Shown here one piece after another: positions 17,924 through 25,799 of a stretch of DNA of 64,000 nt (positions within the stretch are counted from its first letter, which is position 1; every line of letters begins with the position of its first letter). The translations under genes were made by a program, and so were the position numbers. The stretch comes from Flavobacterium hibisci (lineage in GTDB: Bacteria > Bacteroidota > Bacteroidia > Flavobacteriales > Flavobacteriaceae), in NCBI RefSeq assembly GCF_020026925.1, contig NZ_JAIQDW010000002.1:1-64000 (forward strand). The letters are read 5' to 3'. The notes under the pieces were generated by a model that saw only the letters and a list, made by a program, of their open reading frames with translations, was not told the DNA's origin and ran no database searches.

Positions 17924-19912
17924 ATGAAAAATATAGAACTTCCAATACCTCACAACGAAAAAGAACGCTTAGCAGCATTAAAAAGATATAACATTCTTGA
18001 TTCATTACCTGATCATGCTTTTGATGACGCCACAAAACTTGTTTCCTATATTTGTGGTGTACCCATCGCCTATATCTCCTTTATAGACGAGAGCAGACAA
18101 TGGTTTAAATCGGAAATTGGTATAGGTGTAACAGAGGTCCCTCGCGAAATTAGCTTTTGCCAGTATACCATTATGGAATCAAAAATGGTTGAAATCCCTG
18201 ACACACTTTTAAACGAAAGATTTAAAGAAGACCCTAACGTTACAGGAGGTTTTAAAGTAAGGTTTTATGCGGGTATCCCGCTAACAACACCAGACGGTTA
18301 TAATATAGGAACCATTTGTGCTATCGACCACATCACTAAGGAACTCAACGAAAATCAAAAAAATGCACTGTCAATTATTGCCAAACATGTAATAAATCAG
18401 TTAGAATTATCAACGAAAAACATTGAGCTGGATGCCCAGAAAAAAATTGCTGAACGTGCTGTATTAGCAAAAGATAGTTTTTTGGCTAATATGAGCCATG
18501 AAATCAGAACACCTTTAAACGCTATAATTGGTTTTACAGACCTTTTGGCGCAGACAAAATTAGATACTACCCAAAGAGATTATATTGATAGTGTGCAAAT
18601 TGCAGGTGAGAACCTACTTCTGATTATCAACGACATTCTTGATCTTTCTAAAATCGAATCAGGCAATCTGACTATTGAGGCTCAGCCATTCAATTTAAAA
18701 AAGATACTTAAACATGTCTATAATTTATTAAAAATCAAAGCATCTTCGGCGGTAGAATTCAATTTATTCGTAGATACCGAATTGCCTGAATTGGTCATAG
18801 GCGACCAGGGGCGATTGAATCAAATATTGGTTAATCTTACTGGAAACGCCCTTAAGTTTACCGAAGAAGGAGAAGTTACAGTATCAGTAAAAAAGGTTAA
18901 CGAGACCGATGATGATTATTCGCTTCGGTTTTCGGTTAAAGATACCGGAATAGGGATACAAGAGGAAAAACTCAAGACTATATTTGAACGTTTTACCCAG
19001 GCCGAAGAAAGCACAACCCGAAGATTTGGCGGTACCGGACTTGGCCTCAGCATTGTAAAACAATTAGTAGAACTGCAAAACTCTGAAATCCATGTAAAAA
19101 GCAAAGAGGGCCGTGGTTCAGAATTCTCTTTTGTCCTTACTTATAAAAAAGCGGATTACGTTGAAACTCCAATTGAAAAATTGCTGGAAGAACATCTGGG
19201 CAAACTGAAAATCCTTTTGTGTGAAGACAATGCCCTGAATCAGAAACTTGCAAAAAGTGTCATTGAAAATTTTGGATTTGAATTAGATATTGCCGAAAAC
19301 GGCGAAGAAGGAATCGATTTGTTATCCAAAAACAACTATGATTTAGTACTAATGGATCTCCAGATGCCTGTCAAAGACGGATACCAGACAACAGAGTATA
19401 TCAGGAAAGAAATGAAACTAACCATTCCGATTATAGCTATGACTGCACATTCGCTTGTAGGGGAACAGGAACGCTGTTATGATGTAGGAATGGATGCCTA
19501 TGTACCTAAGCCTTTTAAACAGGCAATGCTTTTAGAGACTATAAAAACAGTCCTGACGAAAGATACCAACCAGCCGCCAAAGAGAAAGATCGATTTATCT
19601 TTTTTAGATGAAATGTCCTGTGGTAACCCAAACTTTAAACAGGATATGATAGATTTATTTATACAAAAAATCCCAAATGAGCTGGCCCAGCTGGAAGAGG
19701 CTTTTAATAGTAACGATATGGAAAGTGTAAAGAAACTGACTCATAATATGAGATCCAGTCTGGATATTTTCATGCTAAAAGATCTGTCTAATTTCTTATC
19801 CATTATCGAACAGGAAGCAATTATGGGCAAATTTACCACTGAAAGTTTAGATAAGATAAATATTTTACATTGTGGAATTATTGAGGTCGTTAAAATTTTA
19901 AAGGAACTATGA
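17924..19912 (+). CDS. Soluble hybrid sensor kinase (GAF-HisKA-HATPase-REC-Hpt)
   Basis: The 662-residue protein has no membrane helix. An N-terminal GAF domain (about 20-165, with FIDESRQWFKSEIGIG and ISFCQYTI) is followed by a HisKA domain with phospho-acceptor His192 (ANMSHEIRTPLNAIIGF). The HATPase_c domain has NLTGNALKF, DTGIGI and GGTGLGL, the receiver domain has phospho-acceptor Asp478 (LVLMDLQMPVKDG), and the C-terminal Hpt-like domain carries His607 in KLTHNMRSSL. All phosphorelay residues are present, so the chain His to Asp to His can pass phosphate to an outside receiver. The single-domain regulator 83 bp downstream is the natural acceptor. The GAF ligand is unknown. Confidence 0.92.
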   Translation: MKNIELPIPHNEKERLAALKRYNILDSLPDHAFDDATKLVSYICGVPIAYISFIDESRQWFKSEIGIGVTEVPREISFCQYTIMESKMVEIPDTLLNERFKEDPNVTGGFKVRFYAGIPLTTPDGYNIGTICAIDHITKELNENQKNALSIIAKHVINQLELSTKNIELDAQKKIAERAVLAKDSFLANMSHEIRTPLNAIIGFTDLLAQTKLDTTQRDYIDSVQIAGENLLLIINDILDLSKIESGNLTIEAQPFNLKKILKHVYNLLKIKASSAVEFNLFVDTELPELVIGDQGRLNQILVNLTGNALKFTEEGEVTVSVKKVNETDDDYSLRFSVKDTGIGIQEEKLKTIFERFTQAEESTTRRFGGTGLGLSIVKQLVELQNSEIHVKSKEGRGSEFSFVLTYKKADYVETPIEKLLEEHLGKLKILLCEDNALNQKLAKSVIENFGFELDIAENGEEGIDLLSKNNYDLVLMDLQMPVKDGYQTTEYIRKEMKLTIPIIAMTAHSLVGEQERCYDVGMDAYVPKPFKQAMLLETIKTVLTKDTNQPPKRKIDLSFLDEMSCGNPNFKQDMIDLFIQKIPNELAQLEEAFNSNDMESVKKLTHNMRSSLDIFMLKDLSNFLSIIEQEAIMGKFTTESLDKINILHCGIIEVVKILKEL

Positions 19913-19995
19913 TAAAAAGAAAATATGCTATAGCTTTACGTATTCCCATATTTTTTTTATTAAATTAATTTGTTCAAAGATAAATATTCAAACCA

Positions 19996-20361
19996 ATGAA
20001 AATAGTTTTAGCTGAAGATAACGAAATCTTACGCAAATCATTATCTTTTTTCCTGACTTCTAAAGGATTTGCGGTTGATCAGTTCTCTGATGGTCAGGAG
20101 GCACTAGATGCTATTGAAAAGAATACTTATGACCTCATCCTTACAGATATTAATATGCCAGGCAAAAGCGGAATGGAAATTACACAATATGTGAGACAAA
20201 ATATCCACTCTGACATTCCGATAATTATATTTACATCATCAGGGGTTGAACAAACAGAACTAGACTCTTTTGATATAGGTGCAAATGAATTTATTGCCAA
20301 ACCTATTAGCCCCGCTGTACTCTTAATACGAATTAATAAATTACTGAATATCCGTTTGTAA
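19996..20361 (+). CDS. Single-domain response regulator
   Basis: The 121 residues form one receiver domain: acidic pair AEDNE near residues 6-10, phospho-acceptor Asp51 (LILTDINMPGKSG), a conserved Thr (IIFTSSG), and the Lys-Pro pair in FIAKPIS. There is no output domain, so it acts by protein contact. It lies between the hybrid kinase and, 10 bp on, the HEAT-like membrane protein and glycosyltransferase. A plausible path is kinase Hpt to this regulator to allosteric control of polysaccharide synthesis. That link is inferred from gene order. Confidence 0.9.
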   Translation: MKIVLAEDNEILRKSLSFFLTSKGFAVDQFSDGQEALDAIEKNTYDLILTDINMPGKSGMEITQYVRQNIHSDIPIIIFTSSGVEQTELDSFDIGANEFIAKPISPAVLLIRINKLLNIRL

Positions 20362-20371
20362 TAAAGTCAAT

Positions 20372-21208
20372 ATGATGAATATCTGGGAGCTTTATAAAAA
20401 CAGTAACTGGGTAGAACCTTTTCTAATGGGTTCAATTTGCTTATTTGTTAGTCTATCAGCTATCCTGTATTTATTAATTATAGAAAGCCGCAACAGAAAA
20501 ATAAAACAGGAAAAACTCAGAAATGATTACGAGCAAGTCATTGTAGAGTTAATGTATTCAGTAGTTTTTATGGATACTCCTTTTTCTTTGGTGAAAGAAG
20601 ATTTAAATTATGCGCCTTTTTTAAAGAATACTTACTTCAGAACAGTGCTGGCCGAATCTGTTATCAATCTCCACAAAAATTATGATGGCGTTTATGCCCT
20701 AAAACTGGAGCAGTTTTATAAAGATTCTAAATTAATAAATAATTCTTTTAGAAAACTTAAAAGCCATAAATGGGAAGTAAAATGCAAAGGAATTACGGAA
20801 TTGGCTGAAATGAATATTACAGAAGTCTTTGATACTATCATTTCTATTTCCAAATCCAAAAACAAAACCTTAAAAATCACAGCGATCAATGCTTCCATTA
20901 AGCTAGAAGGAATAAAAGGAATCATACATCTCACTGAACACCCCTATCCTGTTGATGACTGGACGCAGCTCAATATTATAAATGCTTTCAAAAAACACGA
21001 CATTGGTGATGTCCAGGGCGTAGAATATTTGCTTGAATCGAAAAACACAACAATTGTGGCGCTGGGGCTGAAACTCATCAAAGAACTTAAGCTTACGCAA
21101 AAACTACATCATGTAGAACAATTGACACAAAAAGCTCCCAGTACACTCATACAATATGAAGCACAAAGTGTATTACAAGCGCTAACCGTAAATCTTGCAA
21201 ACGAATGA
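20372..21208 (+). CDS. Membrane-anchored HEAT-repeat-like protein
   Basis: The 278-residue protein has one N-terminal membrane helix (about residues 17-38, FLMGSICLFVSLSAILYLLI) and a cytoplasmic remainder made of paired helices. Segments such as KWEVKCKGITELAEMNIT, KNKTLKITAINASIKLEGI and TTIVALGLKLIKELKL have HEAT/Armadillo-like spacing. Such domains are protein-binding platforms. The gene overlaps the glycosyltransferase by 4 bp (ATGA) and follows the response regulator by 10 bp, so the three are cotranslated. It may couple the regulator to the membrane glycosyltransferase. No enzymatic motif is seen. Confidence 0.7.
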   Translation: MMNIWELYKNSNWVEPFLMGSICLFVSLSAILYLLIIESRNRKIKQEKLRNDYEQVIVELMYSVVFMDTPFSLVKEDLNYAPFLKNTYFRTVLAESVINLHKNYDGVYALKLEQFYKDSKLINNSFRKLKSHKWEVKCKGITELAEMNITEVFDTIISISKSKNKTLKITAINASIKLEGIKGIIHLTEHPYPVDDWTQLNIINAFKKHDIGDVQGVEYLLESKNTTIVALGLKLIKELKLTQKLHHVEQLTQKAPSTLIQYEAQSVLQALTVNLANE

Positions 21209-22638
21209 GTTTTTTTACTAGTGAAACCATATGGTTTTTAGATGCTTATATACTTCTAATTCTTGGATATGCCATCCTAATCATGTCATCTTATCTCATA
21301 TTAGCCTATCTATCTACAAAAGCGCTAAGGAGTTATCTTAAAAAAAACAGTTTTGTAGATTACGAAGTATTGCTCACCAGTGAATTTGCACCAAAACTTT
21401 CGCTGATTGCCCCTGCGTACAATGAAGGGTTTACTATTGAAGAAAATGTAAAATCATTACTTTCTTTAAATTACAATAATTATCAGGTAATTGTGGTCAA
21501 TGACGGCAGCAAAGACAATTCGATGGAAATCCTGGTTAATACCTATGACCTTGTACTGACAGAACTTGAAGTAGATTTAAAAATCGAAACCAAAAAAGTC
21601 AGAGGAATATATACTTCCAGAAATTCTGCATTTAAAAAACTGATTGTTGTCGATAAAGAAAACGGAGGTAAGGCTGATGCTCTGAACGTAGGCCTTAATA
21701 TTGCACAAAATCCTTACGTTGTCTGCATCGATGTTGACTGTATCCTGGACAAAGACTCTTTATTAAAATTAGCAAAACCTTTTTTAGAATCTCATGGCAA
21801 ACGTATCATTGCTACCGGCGGTGTTGTAAGGATAGCGAACCAGTGTGTGATCCGGAATGGCCGTCTTGTAGAAGTACACATTCCTGATGCTATTTTACCA
21901 AGGATACAGGTTTTAGAATACCTTAGGGCTTTTCTTTTAGGAAGAATGGCCTGGGGCAGACTTGACGGACTATTGCTTATCAGTGGGGCATTTGGGGCAT
22001 TTGACAAAGAAATAGCATTACTATCAGGCGGTTATGACACCAAAACGGTAGGTGAAGACATGGAGCTTGTAGTCAGAATGCGCCGATATATGGTTGAAAA
22101 CAAGCTACCCTACTCTGTTAGCTACATACCCGACCCGCTTTGCTGGACAGAAGCGCCAGAAGATTTCAAAATATTTAAAAAACAACGCAGCCGATGGATG
22201 AGAGGAACAATTGAGACACTTACAATTCACAAAAAAATGTTCCTGAACCCTAAATATAAACTTCTGGGCATCGTTAGCATACCATACTGGACATTTTTCG
22301 AATTTCTGGCTCCTGCCATAGAGTTTATAGGGCTAATTATAACCTTATTATTTATACTTTTTGGTTTTATTAACTGGCATTTCTTCCTATTGCTAGTGCT
22401 TTTTGTTTATACCTTTGCTGTGTTCTTTTCAGTTATAGCCTTGTTTAGCGAAGAGTTTACTTATCATAAATATCCAAAACAAGCCGATTTTTTCAAGCTT
22501 CTGCTGGCTGCTTTCATAGAACCGTTGTACTTTCATCCGCTTACAGTATATGCTGCCTTAGTGGGGTATAAAGAAAAAATTAGGGGAACTAAGGGCTGGG
22601 GTGAAATGACAAGAAAAGGTTTTACAAAAAAAGAATAA
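21205..22638 (+). CDS. Processive family 2 glycosyltransferase, exopolysaccharide synthase type
   Basis: The 477-residue protein has membrane helices at about 14-38 and at about 345-420, flanking a GT-A catalytic domain. The processive GT2 motifs are all visible: Asp100 in VVNDGSKDNS, the metal-binding DVD at 176-178, the catalytic-base region GEDME (284-285), and QRSRW (Gln327, Arg330, Trp331). This pattern is shared by cellulose, hyaluronan and poly-N-acetylglucosamine synthases (BcsA, HasA, PgaC). The polymer cannot be told from sequence, and no export channel or lyase gene lies nearby. It is translationally coupled to the HEAT-like gene and downstream of kinase and regulator genes, which suggests phosphorelay-controlled polysaccharide production. 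Confidence 0.87.
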   Translation: MSFFTSETIWFLDAYILLILGYAILIMSSYLILAYLSTKALRSYLKKNSFVDYEVLLTSEFAPKLSLIAPAYNEGFTIEENVKSLLSLNYNNYQVIVVNDGSKDNSMEILVNTYDLVLTELEVDLKIETKKVRGIYTSRNSAFKKLIVVDKENGGKADALNVGLNIAQNPYVVCIDVDCILDKDSLLKLAKPFLESHGKRIIATGGVVRIANQCVIRNGRLVEVHIPDAILPRIQVLEYLRAFLLGRMAWGRLDGLLLISGAFGAFDKEIALLSGGYDTKTVGEDMELVVRMRRYMVENKLPYSVSYIPDPLCWTEAPEDFKIFKKQRSRWMRGTIETLTIHKKMFLNPKYKLLGIVSIPYWTFFEFLAPAIEFIGLIITLLFILFGFINWHFFLLLVLFVYTFAVFFSVIALFSEEFTYHKYPKQADFFKLLLAAFIEPLYFHPLTVYAALVGYKEKIRGTKGWGEMTRKGFTKKE

Positions 22639-22719
22639 TTCATATAAATTAGTCCAATTGCTGCTTTAATACATTAAAAACATTTTTTCGTATTTTTACA
22701 GCATCCAAAATCCCTTCTC

Positions 22720-23940
22720 ATGAAACGTTCCGGAACAGCAGATCTTCCATTGCATTATGGACATGTACCTTTATGGCTTGCCGAACGTATGTCTAAACTT
22801 GGCTTCGCAATAGTTGAAACTATTGCAATGGAGTTTTCTACATCAGAAGTGATCAGTAAGCTGAGTAATCCTTTCTGGTTCCAGAGTTTTGGTGCTGTTA
22901 TGGGGATGGACTGGCATTCGTCCGGTATTACAACTTCTGTACTGGGTGCCTTAAAAAAATCTGTAAATCCACATTCAAAAGAACTGGGCATTTATATCTG
23001 CGGTGGTAAAGGCAAACATTCTATGCTCACACCTAAAGAACTTTTATTTGTAGGTGAAAAAACTGGGCTTGATGGCACTAACCTGGCAAATTGCAGCAAA
23101 CTAACTGCAAAAGTTGACAATACAGCCATTCAGGACGGATTTCAATTATACCAGCATAATTTTATTGTTGACAACAAAGGACAATGGGCTGTTATTCAGC
23201 AAGGGATGAATCCTGACTCTAAAACAGCCAGAAGATATCACTGGCATTCTCAAGACCTGAAGTCTTTTATCAATGAGCCGCACACTTTTATATATGGCGA
23301 AAATCAGGGAACGATTTTAAATCTTACAGCAAAAAATGCTGAAAAATCCAGAGAAGGAATTTTAGAACTTTCAAAAGAATCCCCTACAAAAATCATGAAA
23401 GAAATGCAACATCTTAAAATGCCCGCACATCATGATGTCAGGATGGAAAATGTCAATATGAAAAGGCTCGGAGCTATGTTATGGGCAACCCATGAGAATA
23501 ATCCGGAAGATTTTGAGGAACTTTTACTTTTAAAAGGTATGGGGCCAAGAGCTCTTCAGTCATTAGCATTAGTAAGCGAAGTAATTTACGGAACTCCAAC
23601 CAGATTTGAAGACCCTGCCCGATTTTCATTTGCGCACGGTGGAAAAGACGGACACCCTTTTCCTGTTCCTGTCAAAATTTATGACGAAACAATTGACACT
23701 TTACAAAGAGCAATTAACCGTGCTAAAATTGGCAATAGTGATAAAATAAATGCCATACAGAAATTATCAGAAATTTCCAGAAAGGCCGAGGAAAGTTTTA
23801 CACCCAACTCTAACTTTGATGCACTGATTCAAAAAGAGCGGAATGATTCGTATAAGTATGGTGGAAAAACTGTTTTCGGCGATGCTAAACCTTCTAAAAA
23901 CAAACCTATTAATCCAAATAACCAACTGGAATTATTTTAG
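22720..23940 (+). CDS. DUF763 domain-containing protein
   Basis: The 406-residue protein starts MKRSGTADLPLHYGHVPLWL, the hallmark of DUF763 proteins, and has further conserved blocks GIYICGGKGKHS, ARRYHWHS and FAHGGKDGHPFPVPVKIYDE. Residues about 268-290 (LLLLKGMGPRALQSLALVSE) read as a helix-hairpin-helix motif, a common non-specific DNA-binding element. The function of the family is unknown; a nucleic-acid role is only suggested by this motif. The C-terminal tail (after about 370) is polar and likely disordered. It stands alone, with a -7-like TATTTTTA before it at about 22690. Confidence 0.85.
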   Translation: MKRSGTADLPLHYGHVPLWLAERMSKLGFAIVETIAMEFSTSEVISKLSNPFWFQSFGAVMGMDWHSSGITTSVLGALKKSVNPHSKELGIYICGGKGKHSMLTPKELLFVGEKTGLDGTNLANCSKLTAKVDNTAIQDGFQLYQHNFIVDNKGQWAVIQQGMNPDSKTARRYHWHSQDLKSFINEPHTFIYGENQGTILNLTAKNAEKSREGILELSKESPTKIMKEMQHLKMPAHHDVRMENVNMKRLGAMLWATHENNPEDFEELLLLKGMGPRALQSLALVSEVIYGTPTRFEDPARFSFAHGGKDGHPFPVPVKIYDETIDTLQRAINRAKIGNSDKINAIQKLSEISRKAEESFTPNSNFDALIQKERNDSYKYGGKTVFGDAKPSKNKPINPNNQLELF

Positions 23941-24127
23941 TCCCAACAATAAAAACTCTTAAAACCATTTCAATATTAGTCTCATAATTATATAAATACA
24001 AATTTCAATCTTATAAAAAAAGAACCTGCTTATCCATTTAATTTTACATTATGCACAGAATGGTTTGAACTTAAATGGCAAAAGAAGCTTTTAAAAATTC
24101 AGCCAAAAATAATTAAAATTAAAAGTC

Positions 24128-24334
24128 ATGGTCGAAAAAAATTATGATCCGGATAATGATAATTGTCCTGAAAAAGACACAATAGAAAATCTTTATTTGC
24201 AAAAGCAATCAGAGAAAAATAAAAACATACAGACAGTTGAAGAATTTATAAACGATAGTCCAAACGGAACTTCAAAAAAAGATAATCCGAACCATACCGT
24301 TTCTGATTATTATGAAGAAAAAAGCAATAATTAA
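24128..24334 (+). CDS. Small acidic hypothetical protein
   Basis: A 68-residue, highly hydrophilic product (MVEKNYDPDNDNCPEKDTIE to YYEEKSNN), rich in Asn, Asp, Glu and Lys, with no hydrophobic core, so probably disordered. It matches nothing I know. A terminator sits directly behind it (24337-24367), which supports a real transcription unit. Confidence 0.5.
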   Translation: MVEKNYDPDNDNCPEKDTIENLYLQKQSEKNKNIQTVEEFINDSPNGTSKKDNPNHTVSDYYEEKSNN

Positions 24335-24336
24335 AA

Positions 24337-24367
24337 AAAGGCATACCTGTTTAGAATGTATGCCTTT
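24337..24367. terminator. Bidirectional terminator between convergent genes
   Basis: AAAGGCATAC pairs perfectly with GTATGCCTTT across an 11-nt loop. A-rich sequence before and TTTATAATTT after allow it to serve both the small acidic ORF and the reverse-strand gene ending at 24389. Confidence 0.75.
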
Positions 24368-24388
24368 ATAATTTCCGGAAAGACTGTT

Positions 24389-25750
24389 TTATTTTATAGC
24401 CCCTATAATATCGTATTTCGTAATAATATGATGATTTCCATTTCCTAAATCTATCAAAACAGCATCATTTTCCTTTGTAAACAGCTTTGAAACCTCTTCA
24501 ATTGAAGTACCTAATTTGACAATCGGAAAAGGTTTTCCCATTACTTCTTTAATTGGTTTTTCGGCAACATTTTTGTCAGCTACATAACTTCTGAACAAGT
24601 CTGTTTCGTCAACTGACCCCACAAACCCGTTAATATCTACTACCGGAATTTGTGAAATTTTGTATTTACGCATACGCTCAATAGCATGCGAAACCAATTC
24701 TTCTGTACGAACAACAATTAATTCTTTGTCAATATGATCTTTGATAACATCTTCTGCTTTTGTTACATTTTCATCCAGAAAACCACGTTCCCGCATCCAG
24801 TCATCGTTAAACATTTTACCTACATAACGGCTTCCCGAATCGTGAAATAATACCACTACAACATCATCTGTCTTGAAATGTTCTTTTAACTGCAACAATC
24901 CTTTTATACAGGCTCCTGCTGAGTTCCCAACAAATATCGCTTCTTCTAATGCAAGTTTTCTGGTATAAACCGCAGCATCCTTATCTGTTACTTTTGTAAA
25001 ACCATCAATTAATGAAAAATCAACATTCTTAGGCAATATATCTTCTCCAATTCCTTCAGTGATATAAGAATAGATTTCATTTTCATCAAAAATACCTGTT
25101 TCATGGTATTTCTTAAATACAGAACCGTAGGTGTCGATACCCCAAATTTTGATGTTTGGATTTTTTTCTTTTAAATATTTCCCCACTCCTGAAATAGTTC
25201 CACCGGTTCCTACTCCTACTACAAAATGGGTGATTTTTCCATCTGTCTGTTTCCAGATTTCAGGTCCTGTCTGTTCGTAATGCGCAAGAGAATTTGATAA
25301 ATTATCGTATTGGTTTACATACCATGAATTCGGTGTTTCTTCTGCCAGTCGCTTTGAAACCGAATAATAAGATCTTGGATCCGTTGGCTCAACATTGGTA
25401 GGACAAACAACTACTTTGGCACCCACAGCACGCAAAATATCCATTTTTTCTTTAGACTGTTTGTCTGATATCACACAAATCAGCTTATACCCTTTTATGA
25501 TTGCCACAAGCGCCAGTCCCATCCCGGTATTCCCTGAAGTTCCTTCAATTATGGTTCCGCCCGGTTTTAAACGTCCATCTGCTTCAGCATCCTCAACCAT
25601 TTTCACGGCCATTCTGTCTTTCACAGAATTTCCCGGATTAAAAGTTTCGACTTTTGCCAATACCAAAGCATCAATCCCAGCCACAACTTTATTAAGTTTC
25701 ACTAATGGTGTATTGCCAATGGTTCCTAAAATATTATTTGAAAAGTCCAT
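24389..25750 (-). CDS. Cystathionine beta-synthase-like PLP enzyme with CBS domain pair
   Basis: 453 residues from the ATG at 25750 (MDFSNNILGTIGNTPLVKLN); a longer frame to 25789 adds an unlikely leader. The fold-type II PLP domain (about 1-320) has the Schiff-base Lys44 in NSVKDRM, the phosphate loop EGTSGNTG and GVGTGGTISG. The C-terminal part (about 335-453) holds two CBS modules (ISQIPVVDINGFVGSV and DAVLIDLGNGNHHIITKYDI), which typically bind adenosyl ligands. No heme-binding N-terminal extension is present. The domain order is that of cystathionine beta-synthase, which condenses serine and homocysteine; cysteine-synthase activity is an alternative. It lies 49 bp after the porin gene on the same strand. 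Confidence 0.87.
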   Translation of the reverse strand: MDFSNNILGTIGNTPLVKLNKVVAGIDALVLAKVETFNPGNSVKDRMAVKMVEDAEADGRLKPGGTIIEGTSGNTGMGLALVAIIKGYKLICVISDKQSKEKMDILRAVGAKVVVCPTNVEPTDPRSYYSVSKRLAEETPNSWYVNQYDNLSNSLAHYEQTGPEIWKQTDGKITHFVVGVGTGGTISGVGKYLKEKNPNIKIWGIDTYGSVFKKYHETGIFDENEIYSYITEGIGEDILPKNVDFSLIDGFTKVTDKDAAVYTRKLALEEAIFVGNSAGACIKGLLQLKEHFKTDDVVVVLFHDSGSRYVGKMFNDDWMRERGFLDENVTKAEDVIKDHIDKELIVVRTEELVSHAIERMRKYKISQIPVVDINGFVGSVDETDLFRSYVADKNVAEKPIKEVMGKPFPIVKLGTSIEEVSKLFTKENDAVLIDLGNGNHHIITKYDIIGAIK

Positions 25751-25799
25751 ATCTGTATCTGTATAATTTTGCTTTAATATAAAAAACAAATTTCGTTTT

